Shown: positions 1-5,926, counted from the first letter of the stretch. The stretch: DNA of 7,439 nucleotides from an uncultured Butyricicoccus sp. (GCA_900557315.1 USSI01000061.1:1-7439); one strand, 5' to 3'. Numbers and translations: made by a program. The notes: generated by a model from the sequence alone, not told the origin.

Positions 1-140
1 TGAAGATGGACGCCGAGGCCAACAACGTCCGCGGTAAGGAGGCTGTCATCTCCGCCGCTGACTCCAAGGTGAAGGTCCTGCTGATCCCCACCAACGAGGA
101 GCTCATGATCGCCATGGACACCGCCGCCATCGTGAAATAA
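1..140 (+). CDS. ackA: Acetate kinase, C-terminal end (partial)
   Basis: This is the last 45 codons of a gene whose start lies outside the window. The reading frame begins at base 3 and ends at the TAA at 138-140. The peptide contains [11 protein letters not shown], then [18 protein letters not shown], which is the typical end of bacterial acetate kinase: the strand and helix carrying PTNEEL before a short tail. Acetate kinase is cytoplasmic and interconverts acetyl phosphate plus ADP with acetate plus ATP, giving fermenters ATP from acetyl-CoA together with phosphotransacetylase. The catalytic residues are in the missing part, so activity cannot be judged. The C-terminus looks complete. A propionate or butyrate kinase of the same superfamily is less likely because the RGKE...PTNEEL tail matches AckA closely. 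Confidence 0.85.
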   Translation, partial: KMDAEANNVRGKEAVISAADSKVKVLLIPTNEELMIAMDTAAIVK

Positions 141-142
141 TT

Positions 143-170
143 TCGTCAAAATACTGCAGTATTTTGACGA
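143..170. repeat. Perfect 28-base palindrome after ackA
   Basis: The sequence from 143 to 170 is its own exact reverse complement, centred on the CTGCAG at 155-160. It starts three bases after the ackA stop codon. As RNA it would form a long A/U-rich hairpin with almost no loop. No T-run follows (the next bases are GTTGGGG), so it is not a standard intrinsic terminator. It could be an mRNA 3'-end stabiliser, a protein binding site, or part of a dispersed intergenic repeat. Confidence 0.8.
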
Positions 171-180
171 GTTGGGGCTG

Positions 181-224
181 CACCCTGCTGCGCACACTTA
201 CGTTGTTCGCACACTTGCAGGGTG
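181..224. repeat. Inverted repeat with 8-base arms and a large loop
   Basis: CACCCTGC at 181-188 is the exact reverse complement of GCAGGGTG at 217-224. The 28-base loop between them contains the direct repeat CGCACACTT at 191-199 and 208-216. This is the second inverted repeat of the array between ackA and mnmM. Its function is unknown. Confidence 0.5.
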
Positions 225-230
225 AGCGGA

Positions 231-263
231 GTTTTTCCCGCCGCACATGTCGCCGGGAAAAAC
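231..263. repeat. Hairpin with 10-base perfect arms
   Basis: GTTTTTCCCG at 231-240 pairs exactly with CGGGAAAAAC at 254-263 across a 13-base loop. It is the third inverted repeat of the array. There is no T-run after it on the plus strand, so it is not an intrinsic terminator for ackA. Confidence 0.65.
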
Positions 264-271
264 GGACTCAA

Positions 272-301
272 TTTGTGCAATTCCAGTTGGAATTGCACAA
301 A
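272..301. repeat. Near-perfect palindrome, 14-base arms
   Basis: The arm at 272-285 (TTTGTGCAATTCCA) is the exact reverse complement of 288-301, with only GT between them. This is the fourth inverted repeat in the spacer and lies 12 bases before the terminator hairpin. A hairpin of this quality is unlikely by chance. It may be an RNA structure, a dyad binding site or part of a repeated intergenic element. Confidence 0.75.
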
Positions 302-313
302 GATGAAGACAAG

Positions 314-344
314 AAAAGGGACTCTCGTTGGAGGGTCCCTTTTT
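314..344 (+). terminator. Intrinsic terminator directly upstream of mnmM
   Basis: AAAA at 314-317 leads into a stem, GGGACTCTC (318-326) with GAGGGTCCC (331-339), containing one G-U pair. The loop is GTTG, and TTTTT follows at 340-344. It most likely ends the ackA transcript. The mnmM ribosome binding site starts only seven bases after the T-run, so there is no room for a separate promoter between them. Any mnmM transcript must start upstream and read through, which suggests either a leaky terminator or an attenuator. Confidence 0.85.
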
Positions 345-368
345 CAATACGGAGGGGGGAAATCATTG

Positions 369-923
369 ATGCAGCTCAATACGCTGAGCATGGTGCATGA
401 CTTCCTGACGCGGACGGTGAAGCCCGGAAGCGTCTGCGTCGACGCCACGGCGGGCAAGGGGCGGGACACCGCGCTGCTGTGCCGCCTGACAGGGGAGCAG
501 GGCAGGGTGCTTGCGTTTGATATCCAGGCAGACGCGGTCCGGCAGACGCGGGCGCTGCTGGCAGAGCAGGGGCTGCACGCTGAGGTGATACAGGACAGCC
601 ACGCGAACATGGCGCGGTATGCCTCGCCCGGCACGGTGGACTGCATTGTGTTCAATTTCGGCCGCCTGCCGGGCGGCGACCCCAATATCTTTACCACCGC
701 CGAAACCTCGCTCCCCGCGATCGACGCAGGGCTTGCGCTGCTGCGCCCGGGCGGCGTGATGGCGCTCGCGCTGTACTACGGCAAGGAAAACGGCTATGGG
801 GAGCGGGACGCGGTGCTGGCGCACCTTCGCGCATTGGACGATCGCGCGTATACCGTGCTTGCCTGTGACTGGCTGAACCGGAAGAACGACCCGCCGCTGC
901 CCATTTTTATCTGGAAAGATTAG
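369..923 (+). CDS. mnmM: tRNA mnm5s2U34 methyltransferase MnmM (YtqB family)
   Basis: The predicted protein has 184 residues and is a class I SAM-dependent methyltransferase of the YtqB/MnmM family (older name: putative rRNA methylase). Family members methylate the aminomethyl group of nm5s2U at tRNA wobble position 34, giving mnm5s2U, in the cytoplasm. Visible motifs are the SAM loop DATAGKGRDT (25-34), the acidic ribose-binding residue D51 in FDIQ, DSHANM (76-81), the family signature FNFGRLPGGD (95-104) and NRKNDPP (170-176). Length and order match B. subtilis YtqB. The ATG at 369 is chosen because GGAGGGGGG at 351-359 is well spaced before it. The longer frame from 222 would run through the hairpin array and terminator. 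Forty bases separate it from the zinc-ribbon gene downstream. Confidence 0.9.
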   Translation: MQLNTLSMVHDFLTRTVKPGSVCVDATAGKGRDTALLCRLTGEQGRVLAFDIQADAVRQTRALLAEQGLHAEVIQDSHANMARYASPGTVDCIVFNFGRLPGGDPNIFTTAETSLPAIDAGLALLRPGGVMALALYYGKENGYGERDAVLAHLRALDDRAYTVLACDWLNRKNDPPLPIFIWKD

Positions 924-931
924 CGGCGGTA

Positions 932-940
932 TGGTATACT
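932..940 (+). promoter_or_regulatory. Possible extended -10 promoter before the zinc-ribbon pair
   Basis: TGGTATACT at 932-940 fits an extended -10 element (TGn plus TATACT). A weak -35, TGGAAA at 912-917, lies 17 bases upstream inside the end of mnmM. Initiation would fall near 947, right at the ribosome binding site, giving a very short leader. The two zinc-ribbon genes may therefore be transcribed on their own as well as from mnmM. The match is suggestive only. Confidence 0.3.
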
Positions 941-963
941 TTTGCCAAAGGAGGGAATGCACA

Positions 964-984
964 ATGCCATGGTGCCCCAAATGC
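964..984 (+). repeat. 21-base direct repeat, copy 1 (start of zinc-ribbon gene 1)
   Basis: The first 21 bases of this gene, from ATGCCATGGTGCCCCAAATG onward, are identical to the first 21 bases of the next gene at 1521-1541. The match stops at the start codon on the upstream side. It encodes MPWCPKC. It marks the two genes as tandem duplicates. Confidence 0.8.
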
Positions 985-1506
985 AAGTCAGAATACCGGG
1001 AGGGCTTCACCGAATGCGCGACCTGTCATATGCCGCTGGTGGACGAACTGCCCGAGGAGGATGAAACCCGGGTACAGGATACGGTGCAGGCCGAACCGGC
1101 GGAGGAAACCGTGCAGATCGCAAACCCGATTGCGGTTTACACGTCGGAACGGCGCATTGACGCGGAAATGATCCGGGATATGCTGCAGGACAGCGGGATC
1201 GCGGCGGGGATGCGCCAGGTGATGATCCAGCAGTCCGGCGCGGTCAGCGGCAGGCGCGCGCGGTACGGCGTGGAACTGGTCGTGGACGCCGCGGATACCG
1301 CCCGTGCGCGCCAGCTGATCGACGAGATGAAGCAGGCGCTCGAAGCGGAACAGATGGATGAGGACGAGCTGGCGCGGCTGGCGGAGGAGCAGGCGATGGA
1401 AATGCCGGAGCAGCCGGTGGAAGACAACGCCTCGTTCAAGCTGCTGCCGGTTGTGGCGGCGGTTATCGTCGTCGCACTGGTGCTGCTCTGGCTGGTTGCA
1501 CGGTAA
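964..1506 (+). CDS. Zinc-ribbon / DUF2007-like protein with C-terminal membrane anchor
   Basis: The predicted protein has 180 residues. The N-terminus carries a four-cysteine zinc ribbon (C4, C7 in CPKC; C18, C21 in CATC). An acidic linker follows (about 27-50), then an alpha/beta segment (about 55-125, IAVYTSERRIDAEMI to ARARQLIDEM) resembling DUF2007, a small domain sometimes called a putative signal-transducing domain. A second Glu-rich helix spans about 126-156, and one hydrophobic helix about 159-178 ends the chain. No signal peptide is visible, so the soluble part probably stays in the cytoplasm, held by the C-terminal helix. The ATG at 964 is used because AAAGGAGGG at 947-955 is eight bases before it; an in-frame ATG at 931 has no such site. 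The 81-residue paralogue starts 14 bases downstream. The molecular role is unknown. Confidence 0.83.
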   Translation: MPWCPKCKSEYREGFTECATCHMPLVDELPEEDETRVQDTVQAEPAEETVQIANPIAVYTSERRIDAEMIRDMLQDSGIAAGMRQVMIQQSGAVSGRRARYGVELVVDAADTARARQLIDEMKQALEAEQMDEDELARLAEEQAMEMPEQPVEDNASFKLLPVVAAVIVVALVLLWLVAR

Positions 1507-1520
1507 GGGGGAACGGTATC

Positions 1521-1541
1521 ATGCCATGGTGCCCCAAATGC
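1521..1541 (+). repeat. 21-base direct repeat, copy 2 (start of zinc-ribbon gene 2)
   Basis: This is the second copy of the 21-base identity with 964-984, at the start of the shorter zinc-ribbon gene. The following codons diverge at the base level but still encode a very similar zinc ribbon. Confidence 0.8.
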
Positions 1542-1766
1542 CGGGCGGAGTTCCGCGAAGGCTATACCGAATGCAATACCTGCCATATCCCGCTGATAAA
1601 CCACAAACCGGACGGGACCGGGCAGATACCGGAACCCGATCCGGCGGAGGAGAAAACGCAGCGCAAAGCGCGCAGGAAGCAGCGTCTGCTGCGCATCCTG
1701 CAAACGGTGATCGTGCTGCTGCTGGCGCTGGCGGTGGTATTCCTGCTGCAGGATATGGGAGCATGA
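1521..1766 (+). CDS. Short zinc-ribbon protein with C-terminal membrane anchor
   Basis: The predicted protein has 81 residues. Its first 25 residues match those of the upstream protein at 19 positions, with the same cysteines (C4, C7, C18, C21). It lacks the DUF2007-like domain. A short linker leads to a strongly basic stretch (about 45-58, KTQRKARRKQRLLR) and one hydrophobic helix (about 59-76, TVIVLLLALAVVFLL). The basic stretch before the helix predicts a cytoplasmic ribbon and an outward C-terminus. AAGGGGGA at 1505-1512 supports the ATG at 1521. It probably shares a transcript with the upstream gene. The function is unknown. It could be a partner or competitor of the longer paralogue, or a shrunken duplicate kept by chance. 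Confidence 0.8.
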   Translation: MPWCPKCRAEFREGYTECNTCHIPLINHKPDGTGQIPEPDPAEEKTQRKARRKQRLLRILQTVIVLLLALAVVFLLQDMGA

Positions 1767-1767
1767 A

Positions 1768-1798
1768 AAAAAGAGTGCGTTTGGAACGCACTCTTTTT
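1768..1798. terminator. Bidirectional intrinsic terminator between convergent genes
   Basis: A nine-base perfect stem, GAGTGCGTT (1773-1781) with AACGCACTC (1785-1793), has a TGG loop. An A-run flanks it on the left and TTTTT on the right. Read on the plus strand it ends the mnmM/zinc-ribbon transcript; read on the minus strand it ends the putP-lysA transcript, whose last stop codon is at 1809-1811. The A-run overlaps the last base of the zinc-ribbon TGA stop codon. Confidence 0.9.
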
Positions 1799-1808
1799 GT
1801 TTGCAATT

Positions 1809-3074
1809 TTACTGGATGTCGTCGAACAGGCCGGTGAAGTCGAAGGTCGCAAAGTAGTCCTTCGGGGTTTCCGCACGGCGGATCATCTCGACCGAGCCGT
1901 CCTCGCGGAGCAGCAGCTCCGCCGAACGCAGCTTGGCGTTGTAGTTGTAACCCATCGAGTAGCCGTGCGCGCCCGTGTCATGGATATACACGTAGTCGCC
2001 GATCTCGATTTCCGGCAGGTTGCGGTCGATCGCGAACTTGTCGTTGTTTTCACACAGGCCGCCGGTCACGTCATAGGTGTGGTCGTGCAGGGCGTTCTCC
2101 TTGCCGAGTACGGTGATGTGGTGGTAAGCGCCGTACATCGCCGGACGCATCAGGTTGGCCGCGCAGGCGTCCAGACCCGCATATTCCTTGTAGGTGTGCT
2201 TCTGGTGGATGCACTGGGATACGAGCGCGCCGTAAGGCCCGAGGATAAAGCGGCCCATCTCGGTGTAGATGGCCACGTCGCCCATGCCCGCGGGGACGAG
2301 GACCTCGTCAAATGCGCGGTGCACGCCTTCGCCGATTGCCATGATGTCGCTCGGCTCCTGGCTCGGACGATAGGGGATGCCCACGCCGCCGGACAGGTTG
2401 ATGAACGCGATGTGCACGCCGGTCTCGCGCTGCACCTCAACCGCCAGGTGGAACAGGATGCGCGCCAGCGCCGGGTAATACTCGTTTGCGACCGTGTTGG
2501 ACGCAAGGAACGCATGGATGCCGAAATGCTTGACGCCCTTGGACTTCATATACTGGAAGGCTTCGATCAGCTGCTCGCGGGTCATGCCGTACTTGGCTTC
2601 CTGCGGGGTGTCCATGATCTCGTTGTCCAGCACGAAGTCGCCGCCCGGGTTAAAGCGGCAGGACATGGTTTCCTTCCACTCGCCGATCTTGTCGTAAAAG
2701 TCCAGATGGGTGATATCGTCAAAGTTGATGATCGCGTCCAGATCAGAGGCGAGCTTGTAGTCCTCCGCCGGGGTCACGTTGGAGGAGAACATGATCTCAA
2801 GGCCCGTGATGCCGCAGGCGCGGCTCATCTGCAGCTCGGGCAGGCTCGAGCAGTCGCAGCCGAAGCCCTCCTCGTGCAGGATCTGGAGCAGACGGGGGGT
2901 GGGGGTCGCCTTGACGGCGAAGTATTCCTTGAATCCGGGGTTCCACGCAAACGCGGCCTTGACCTTGCGCGCATTCTCGCGGATGGCCTTTTCGTCGTAG
3001 ATATGGAACGGGGTGGGGTAGGTCTTTACAATTTCCTGCACCTGCGGCAGGGTTAAAAAGGGTTTCTTTTCCAT
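1809..3074 (-). CDS. lysA: Diaminopimelate decarboxylase (fold III PLP enzyme)
   Basis: The predicted protein has 421 residues and is an alanine racemase-fold, PLP-dependent decarboxylase. The expected reaction is meso-diaminopimelate to L-lysine plus CO2, the last step of lysine synthesis in the cytoplasm. Visible features are the PLP lysine K55 in YFAVKATP, H187 in GIHAF, the phosphate-binding GGVGIPY (229-235), E272 in EMGR, the partner-subunit active-site pair C341-E342, and GYNYN (375-379) with Y378. Length is normal. Several motifs differ from the textbook form: HAFLASN replaces HxHIGSQ, CENND replaces CESGD, and EMGR replaces EPGR. This points to a divergent LysA clade that I recall from Bacteroidetes and Clostridia. 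AAGGAAAGG lies about 12 bases before the ATG. It is the last gene of the putP operon. A related amino-acid decarboxylase activity is possible but less likely. Confidence 0.85.
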   Translation of the reverse strand: MEKKPFLTLPQVQEIVKTYPTPFHIYDEKAIRENARKVKAAFAWNPGFKEYFAVKATPTPRLLQILHEEGFGCDCSSLPELQMSRACGITGLEIMFSSNVTPAEDYKLASDLDAIINFDDITHLDFYDKIGEWKETMSCRFNPGGDFVLDNEIMDTPQEAKYGMTREQLIEAFQYMKSKGVKHFGIHAFLASNTVANEYYPALARILFHLAVEVQRETGVHIAFINLSGGVGIPYRPSQEPSDIMAIGEGVHRAFDEVLVPAGMGDVAIYTEMGRFILGPYGALVSQCIHQKHTYKEYAGLDACAANLMRPAMYGAYHHITVLGKENALHDHTYDVTGGLCENNDKFAIDRNLPEIEIGDYVYIHDTGAHGYSMGYNYNAKLRSAELLLREDGSVEMIRRAETPKDYFATFDFTGLFDDIQ

Positions 3075-3103
3075 TCGGTTTGTTCGCCTTTCCTTAGTGG
3101 GGG

Positions 3104-3337
3104 TTATTCGTCGGATTGTTTGCCGAGGATACGTTCGAAACGGCGGCGCATATCGTCCTCAATGCGCTGCGTTTCGATCTGGTCGATATCCGTAATGCGG
3201 CCGTCCCGCACAACGACAACCATGCCCTCAGCCAGCATGGCGGGCGCATCCGTACGGGGGAAATTGACCATTTTGTCGCCGATCTCGACAACAACATAAT
3301 CGCCCTCGAAGCGATCTACGATACCGGTCTGTTTCAT
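3104..3337 (-). CDS. DUF3006-family small protein
   Basis: The predicted protein has 77 residues. The N-terminal part (about 4-50, GIVDRFEGDYVVVEIGDKMV to VVVRDGRI) fits DUF3006, a small beta-rich domain that begins with a DRFEGDYAVVE-type sequence. The C-terminal part (52-74) is a charged helix, possibly a coiled coil. There is no signal peptide or membrane helix, so it should be cytoplasmic. Its ATG overlaps the stop codon of the upstream hydrolase (ATGA), with AAGGAG at 3346-3351 as ribosome binding site, so the two are translationally coupled. From general knowledge, DUF3006 genes are often found beside ComEC-type metallo-beta-lactamase-fold genes, as here. The biochemical role is not known to me. 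Confidence 0.82.
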   Translation of the reverse strand: MKQTGIVDRFEGDYVVVEIGDKMVNFPRTDAPAMLAEGMVVVVRDGRITDIDQIETQRIEDDMRRRFERILGKQSDE

Positions 3338-4209
3338 GCAGCATTCTCCTTGCTTGAAGATGACGTTGGGTTGAGCGGGAGGACGACGGTACCGCTCTGC
3401 GCGGTAATACGGACATCGTCTACGCCCGCAAGGGACAGGTTTTGCAGCGTTTGTTCACTGGGATGACCATAGTCATTGTCCACGCCGCAGGAGATAACAG
3501 CAACGGATGGATGGACGGCGCGCAGGAAGTCCTCGGATGAAGAAGTTGCGGCGCCGTGGTGCCCAACCTTGAGCACATCACAGGTGAGGGACGGATGGTG
3601 GGCCAGCAGGGAATCCTCTGCCGGGCCTTCCGCATCGCCCATGAATAATATGTCCTGATCCCCTGCACGGAACAGGGTAATCAGAGAACGGTTATTGAGA
3701 TTGCTGTCCGGCACATCATCAGCCGGACCGAGGAAAGTGAGCGAAGCGCCGGAATCGAACACCAGCTCATCCCCGTCCGCGGGGATGGCGGGCTGGACGC
3801 CGGCCTGCTCGAGCGCATCCAGCATGCCGGAATAGGTTGCGGTGTTCTGGGTTTCCGGACCCATATAGAAATGTTCGATCGGGAACGCTTCGATCACCTG
3901 CGCCATGCCGCCGATGTGGTCGGCATGGGGATGGGTGGCTACGGCAGCGTATAGTTCGGTCACGCCAAGTTCTTCGAGGTAGCGCACAACAATGCCGCCG
4001 CCGTCCGCCGTACCCGCGTCGATCAGCACGGCCTGCCCGCCGGAAAGCAGGAGCGCGGCGTCGCCCTGGCCGACGTCGATAAAGTGGACGGCGGTCTCCC
4101 CGGTCAGCTCGCGCTGGGGACGAAGTTCATCGGCCGCATACAGCCCGCCGGTCAGTGCGAGTACCAGGGCTGCCGCAGCCCATAAAATTCGCCGGATTTT
4201 CTTTTTCAT
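3334..4209 (-). CDS. ComEC-type metallo-beta-lactamase-fold hydrolase, membrane-anchored or secreted
   Basis: The predicted protein has 291 residues. Basic residues and a hydrophobic helix (MKKKIRR, then about 8-23) form a signal peptide or N-terminal anchor, so the enzyme domain should act outside the membrane. The domain starts with VHFIDVGQGDAALL (41-54), the usual opening of the ComEC C-terminal domain. It carries the metal motif THPHADHIGG (92-101; H93, H95, D97, H98), GDAE (191-194; D192), GHHG (216-219; H217) and YGHPS (247-251; H249). All metal ligands appear intact. The substrate is unknown; ComEC-like domains have been linked to DNA or phosphodiester cleavage. The ATG directly follows the putP stop with no gap, and the GAGGAA ribosome site lies inside putP, so translation is probably coupled. 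The ComEC membrane channel is absent, so this alone does not indicate competence. Confidence 0.88.
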   Translation of the reverse strand: MKKKIRRILWAAAALVLALTGGLYAADELRPQRELTGETAVHFIDVGQGDAALLLSGGQAVLIDAGTADGGGIVVRYLEELGVTELYAAVATHPHADHIGGMAQVIEAFPIEHFYMGPETQNTATYSGMLDALEQAGVQPAIPADGDELVFDSGASLTFLGPADDVPDSNLNNRSLITLFRAGDQDILFMGDAEGPAEDSLLAHHPSLTCDVLKVGHHGAATSSSEDFLRAVHPSVAVISCGVDNDYGHPSEQTLQNLSLAGVDDVRITAQSGTVVLPLNPTSSSSKENAA

Positions 4210-5703
4210 TTATTCCTCGCAGGTGCGGTAGGTATCGAACTTGTCAGTGATTTCCTTTTCCGGCGCAGGGGTCAGCAGGCTGACGACAATGATCGCAATC
4301 AGGCCGCAGACAAAGCCGGGTACGATTTCGTACAGCTCGAAGATGCCGCCGGAAAGCTGCGCCCAGACAAGGTCAACCACGCCGCCGACGATGATGCCGG
4401 CGTATGCGCCGTACTTATTGGTGCGGCGCCAGAACAGCGAGCAGATGACCAGCGGGCCGAATGCGGAGCCAAAGCCGGCCCAGGCATATTCCACCAGGAG
4501 CACCGTGCTGTCTTGGTTGGTGGCGATCAGCACTGCGATGATGGCGACCGCCATAACGCAGCCGCGCGAAACCCACATCAGTTCCTTTTCGGTTGCGTTC
4601 GGACGGATCTTGTTGTGATAGAAGTCCTCGGTGATGGCGGAGGCGGTTACCAGCAGCTGGCTGTCCGCCGTGGACATGATGGCCGCCAGAATAGCGGACA
4701 GGAAGATGCCTGCGATAAATACCGGGAAAATACGGCTGACCATGTTGATGTAGATGGTTTCCTCGTTGCCTGCGATGTCCAGCAGGCCGTCGCCGAGGAA
4801 CATGCGGCCGGATACGCCGATCATGACCGCAGCGGTCAGCGAAATCAGCACCCAGACCGTTGCAATGCGGCGGGACTTTTTGATCGCCTTAGGCGATTCG
4901 ATGCCCATGAAGCGGACCAGGATATGCGGCTGGCCGAAGTAGCCGAGGCCCCATGCGACCAGGGAAATGATGCCAATCGCGGTATAGGGGGTGTGCGTTG
5001 CGCCGTCCACGAACATATTCAGGAAGTCCGGGTTAAACGCTTCCACCTGCGCAAAAAAGTCGGACGGGCCGCCCATCGAGCCGATCGCGATGGTGGGGAC
5101 TGCAAGCACGCAGAAGAACATCAGAAGGCCCTGGAAAAAGTCGGTCCAGCAGACCGCGAAAAAGCCGCCCGCAAAGGTGTAGGAGATGACCACGACCGCG
5201 CCGATCAGCAGCGCCGCAAGATACGGAAGGCCGAAAACCGAAGAGAACAGTTTGGCGCAGGATACAAAGCCGGACGCCGTGTAGAACAGGAAAAATACCA
5301 GGATGAAGATGGCCGCAATGACCGAAATCATGCCGCTTTCGTCCTTGAAGCGGTTCTTGAAGAACTGCGGCAGCGTGATGGCGTCGTCCGCCACCTTGGT
5401 ATACTGGCGCAGCGGCTTGGCAACCAGCAGCCAGTTGAGGTAGGTGCCGATGGCAAGGCCGATGGCGATCCAGCCGGCGGAAATACCGGACAGATACGCC
5501 GCGCCCGGCAGGCCCATGAGCAGCCAGCCGGACATATCCGAGGCCTGCGCGCTCATCGAGGTGACCCACGAGCCAAGCGAACGCCCACCGAGGAAATACT
5601 CGCTTGTGGTGCGGTTTTTGCCGACAAAATACATACCGATACACAACATGAAAATCAGGTATGCACCGAATGCAACAATCGTTAAAATGCTATCAGTGTT
5701 CAT
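4210..5703 (-). CDS. putP: Sodium/proline symporter PutP
   Basis: The predicted protein has 497 residues and belongs to the sodium:solute symporter family with the LeuT fold. It closely follows E. coli PutP along its whole length. PutP imports proline with Na+ across the cytoplasmic membrane. Matching segments include YFLGGRSLG (36-44), ASDMSGWLLMGLPGA (54-68) with the Na+-site aspartate D56, WGLGYFGQPHIL (251-262), SAILAAIMSTADSQLLV (336-352) with the Na2-site residues S344 and T345, AITEDFY (356-362) and YAWAGFG (406-412). About 13 hydrophobic helices are evident. GGGAGGG at 5713-5719 is nine bases before the ATG. It is the first gene of a four-gene operon. Proline import could feed protein synthesis, osmoprotection or Stickland-type fermentation; the neighbours do not settle which. 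Confidence 0.93.
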   Translation of the reverse strand: MNTDSILTIVAFGAYLIFMLCIGMYFVGKNRTTSEYFLGGRSLGSWVTSMSAQASDMSGWLLMGLPGAAYLSGISAGWIAIGLAIGTYLNWLLVAKPLRQYTKVADDAITLPQFFKNRFKDESGMISVIAAIFILVFFLFYTASGFVSCAKLFSSVFGLPYLAALLIGAVVVISYTFAGGFFAVCWTDFFQGLLMFFCVLAVPTIAIGSMGGPSDFFAQVEAFNPDFLNMFVDGATHTPYTAIGIISLVAWGLGYFGQPHILVRFMGIESPKAIKKSRRIATVWVLISLTAAVMIGVSGRMFLGDGLLDIAGNEETIYINMVSRIFPVFIAGIFLSAILAAIMSTADSQLLVTASAITEDFYHNKIRPNATEKELMWVSRGCVMAVAIIAVLIATNQDSTVLLVEYAWAGFGSAFGPLVICSLFWRRTNKYGAYAGIIVGGVVDLVWAQLSGGIFELYEIVPGFVCGLIAIIVVSLLTPAPEKEITDKFDTYRTCEE

Positions 5704-5720
5704 GTAATTTTACCCTCCCA

Positions 5721-5747
5721 AATTTCATGTTTATTATACATGGAATT
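5721..5747. promoter_or_regulatory. Inverted repeat over the putP -10 box, candidate operator
   Basis: AATTTCATGT (5721-5730) and ACATGGAATT (5738-5747) are inverted copies with one mismatch, separated by TTATTAT. The dyad covers the -10 box and the expected transcription start. A dimeric repressor bound here would block initiation of the putP operon. The regulator is not in the window. The low complexity of A/T-rich promoter DNA means chance cannot be excluded. Confidence 0.4.
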
Positions 5748-5761
5748 GCGTATTTTTGCAA
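5733..5761 (-). promoter_or_regulatory. Sigma-70/SigA-type promoter of the putP operon
   Basis: Read on the minus strand, TTGCAA (5761-5756) is followed after exactly 17 bases by a perfect TATAAT (5738-5733). Initiation is expected near 5726, about 23 bases before the putP ATG, leaving room for the GGGAGGG ribosome site. This is the best promoter match in the window. Confidence 0.7.
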
Positions 5762-5926
5762 GAACGCAGGGAGAGAATTGCGCCGCCCGTTAAAAATATA
5801 CACTTTGCACAATTTTGAGATTGTTTTTCCTGAAACAGTTATTGGAAACGATGCCTTTTCTCTGGCTGCACGCGCTGTTGTGCGCCAATAGGGCAGCGGC
5901 GCGGAACCGGTCCTCTTTGCCAATAT

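Noticed and set aside
143..170. The 28-base palindrome as the ackA intrinsic terminator
   Set aside because: No T-run follows the stem, which is A/T-rich; the hairpin at 314-344 has the full terminator form.
222..368. In-frame N-terminal extension of mnmM from an ATG at 222
   Set aside because: It would translate through two inverted repeats and the terminator, the extra residues resemble no part of the family, and a strong ribosome site precedes the ATG at 369.
1797..3056. Long plus-strand open frame of about 419 codons opposite lysA
   Set aside because: It mirrors lysA in a GC-rich antisense frame, its translation is a low-complexity Val/His/Arg/Asp-rich sequence without family features, and its start lies at the edge of the terminator with no ribosome site.
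3334..4209. A competence (DNA uptake) locus based on the ComEC-like domain
   Set aside because: The ComEC membrane channel and comEA/comF partners are absent; stand-alone hydrolases of this type occur widely outside competence operons.
4513..5685. Long plus-strand open frame of about 390 codons opposite putP
   Set aside because: putP on the other strand matches its family from end to end. The antisense product is an unstructured His/Arg/Asp/Gly-rich sequence typical of a shadow frame.
5693..5923. Minus-strand open frame of 76 codons in the CYTH-putP spacer
   Set aside because: It overlaps the putP promoter, ribosome site and first codons, starts without a good ribosome site and resembles nothing known.
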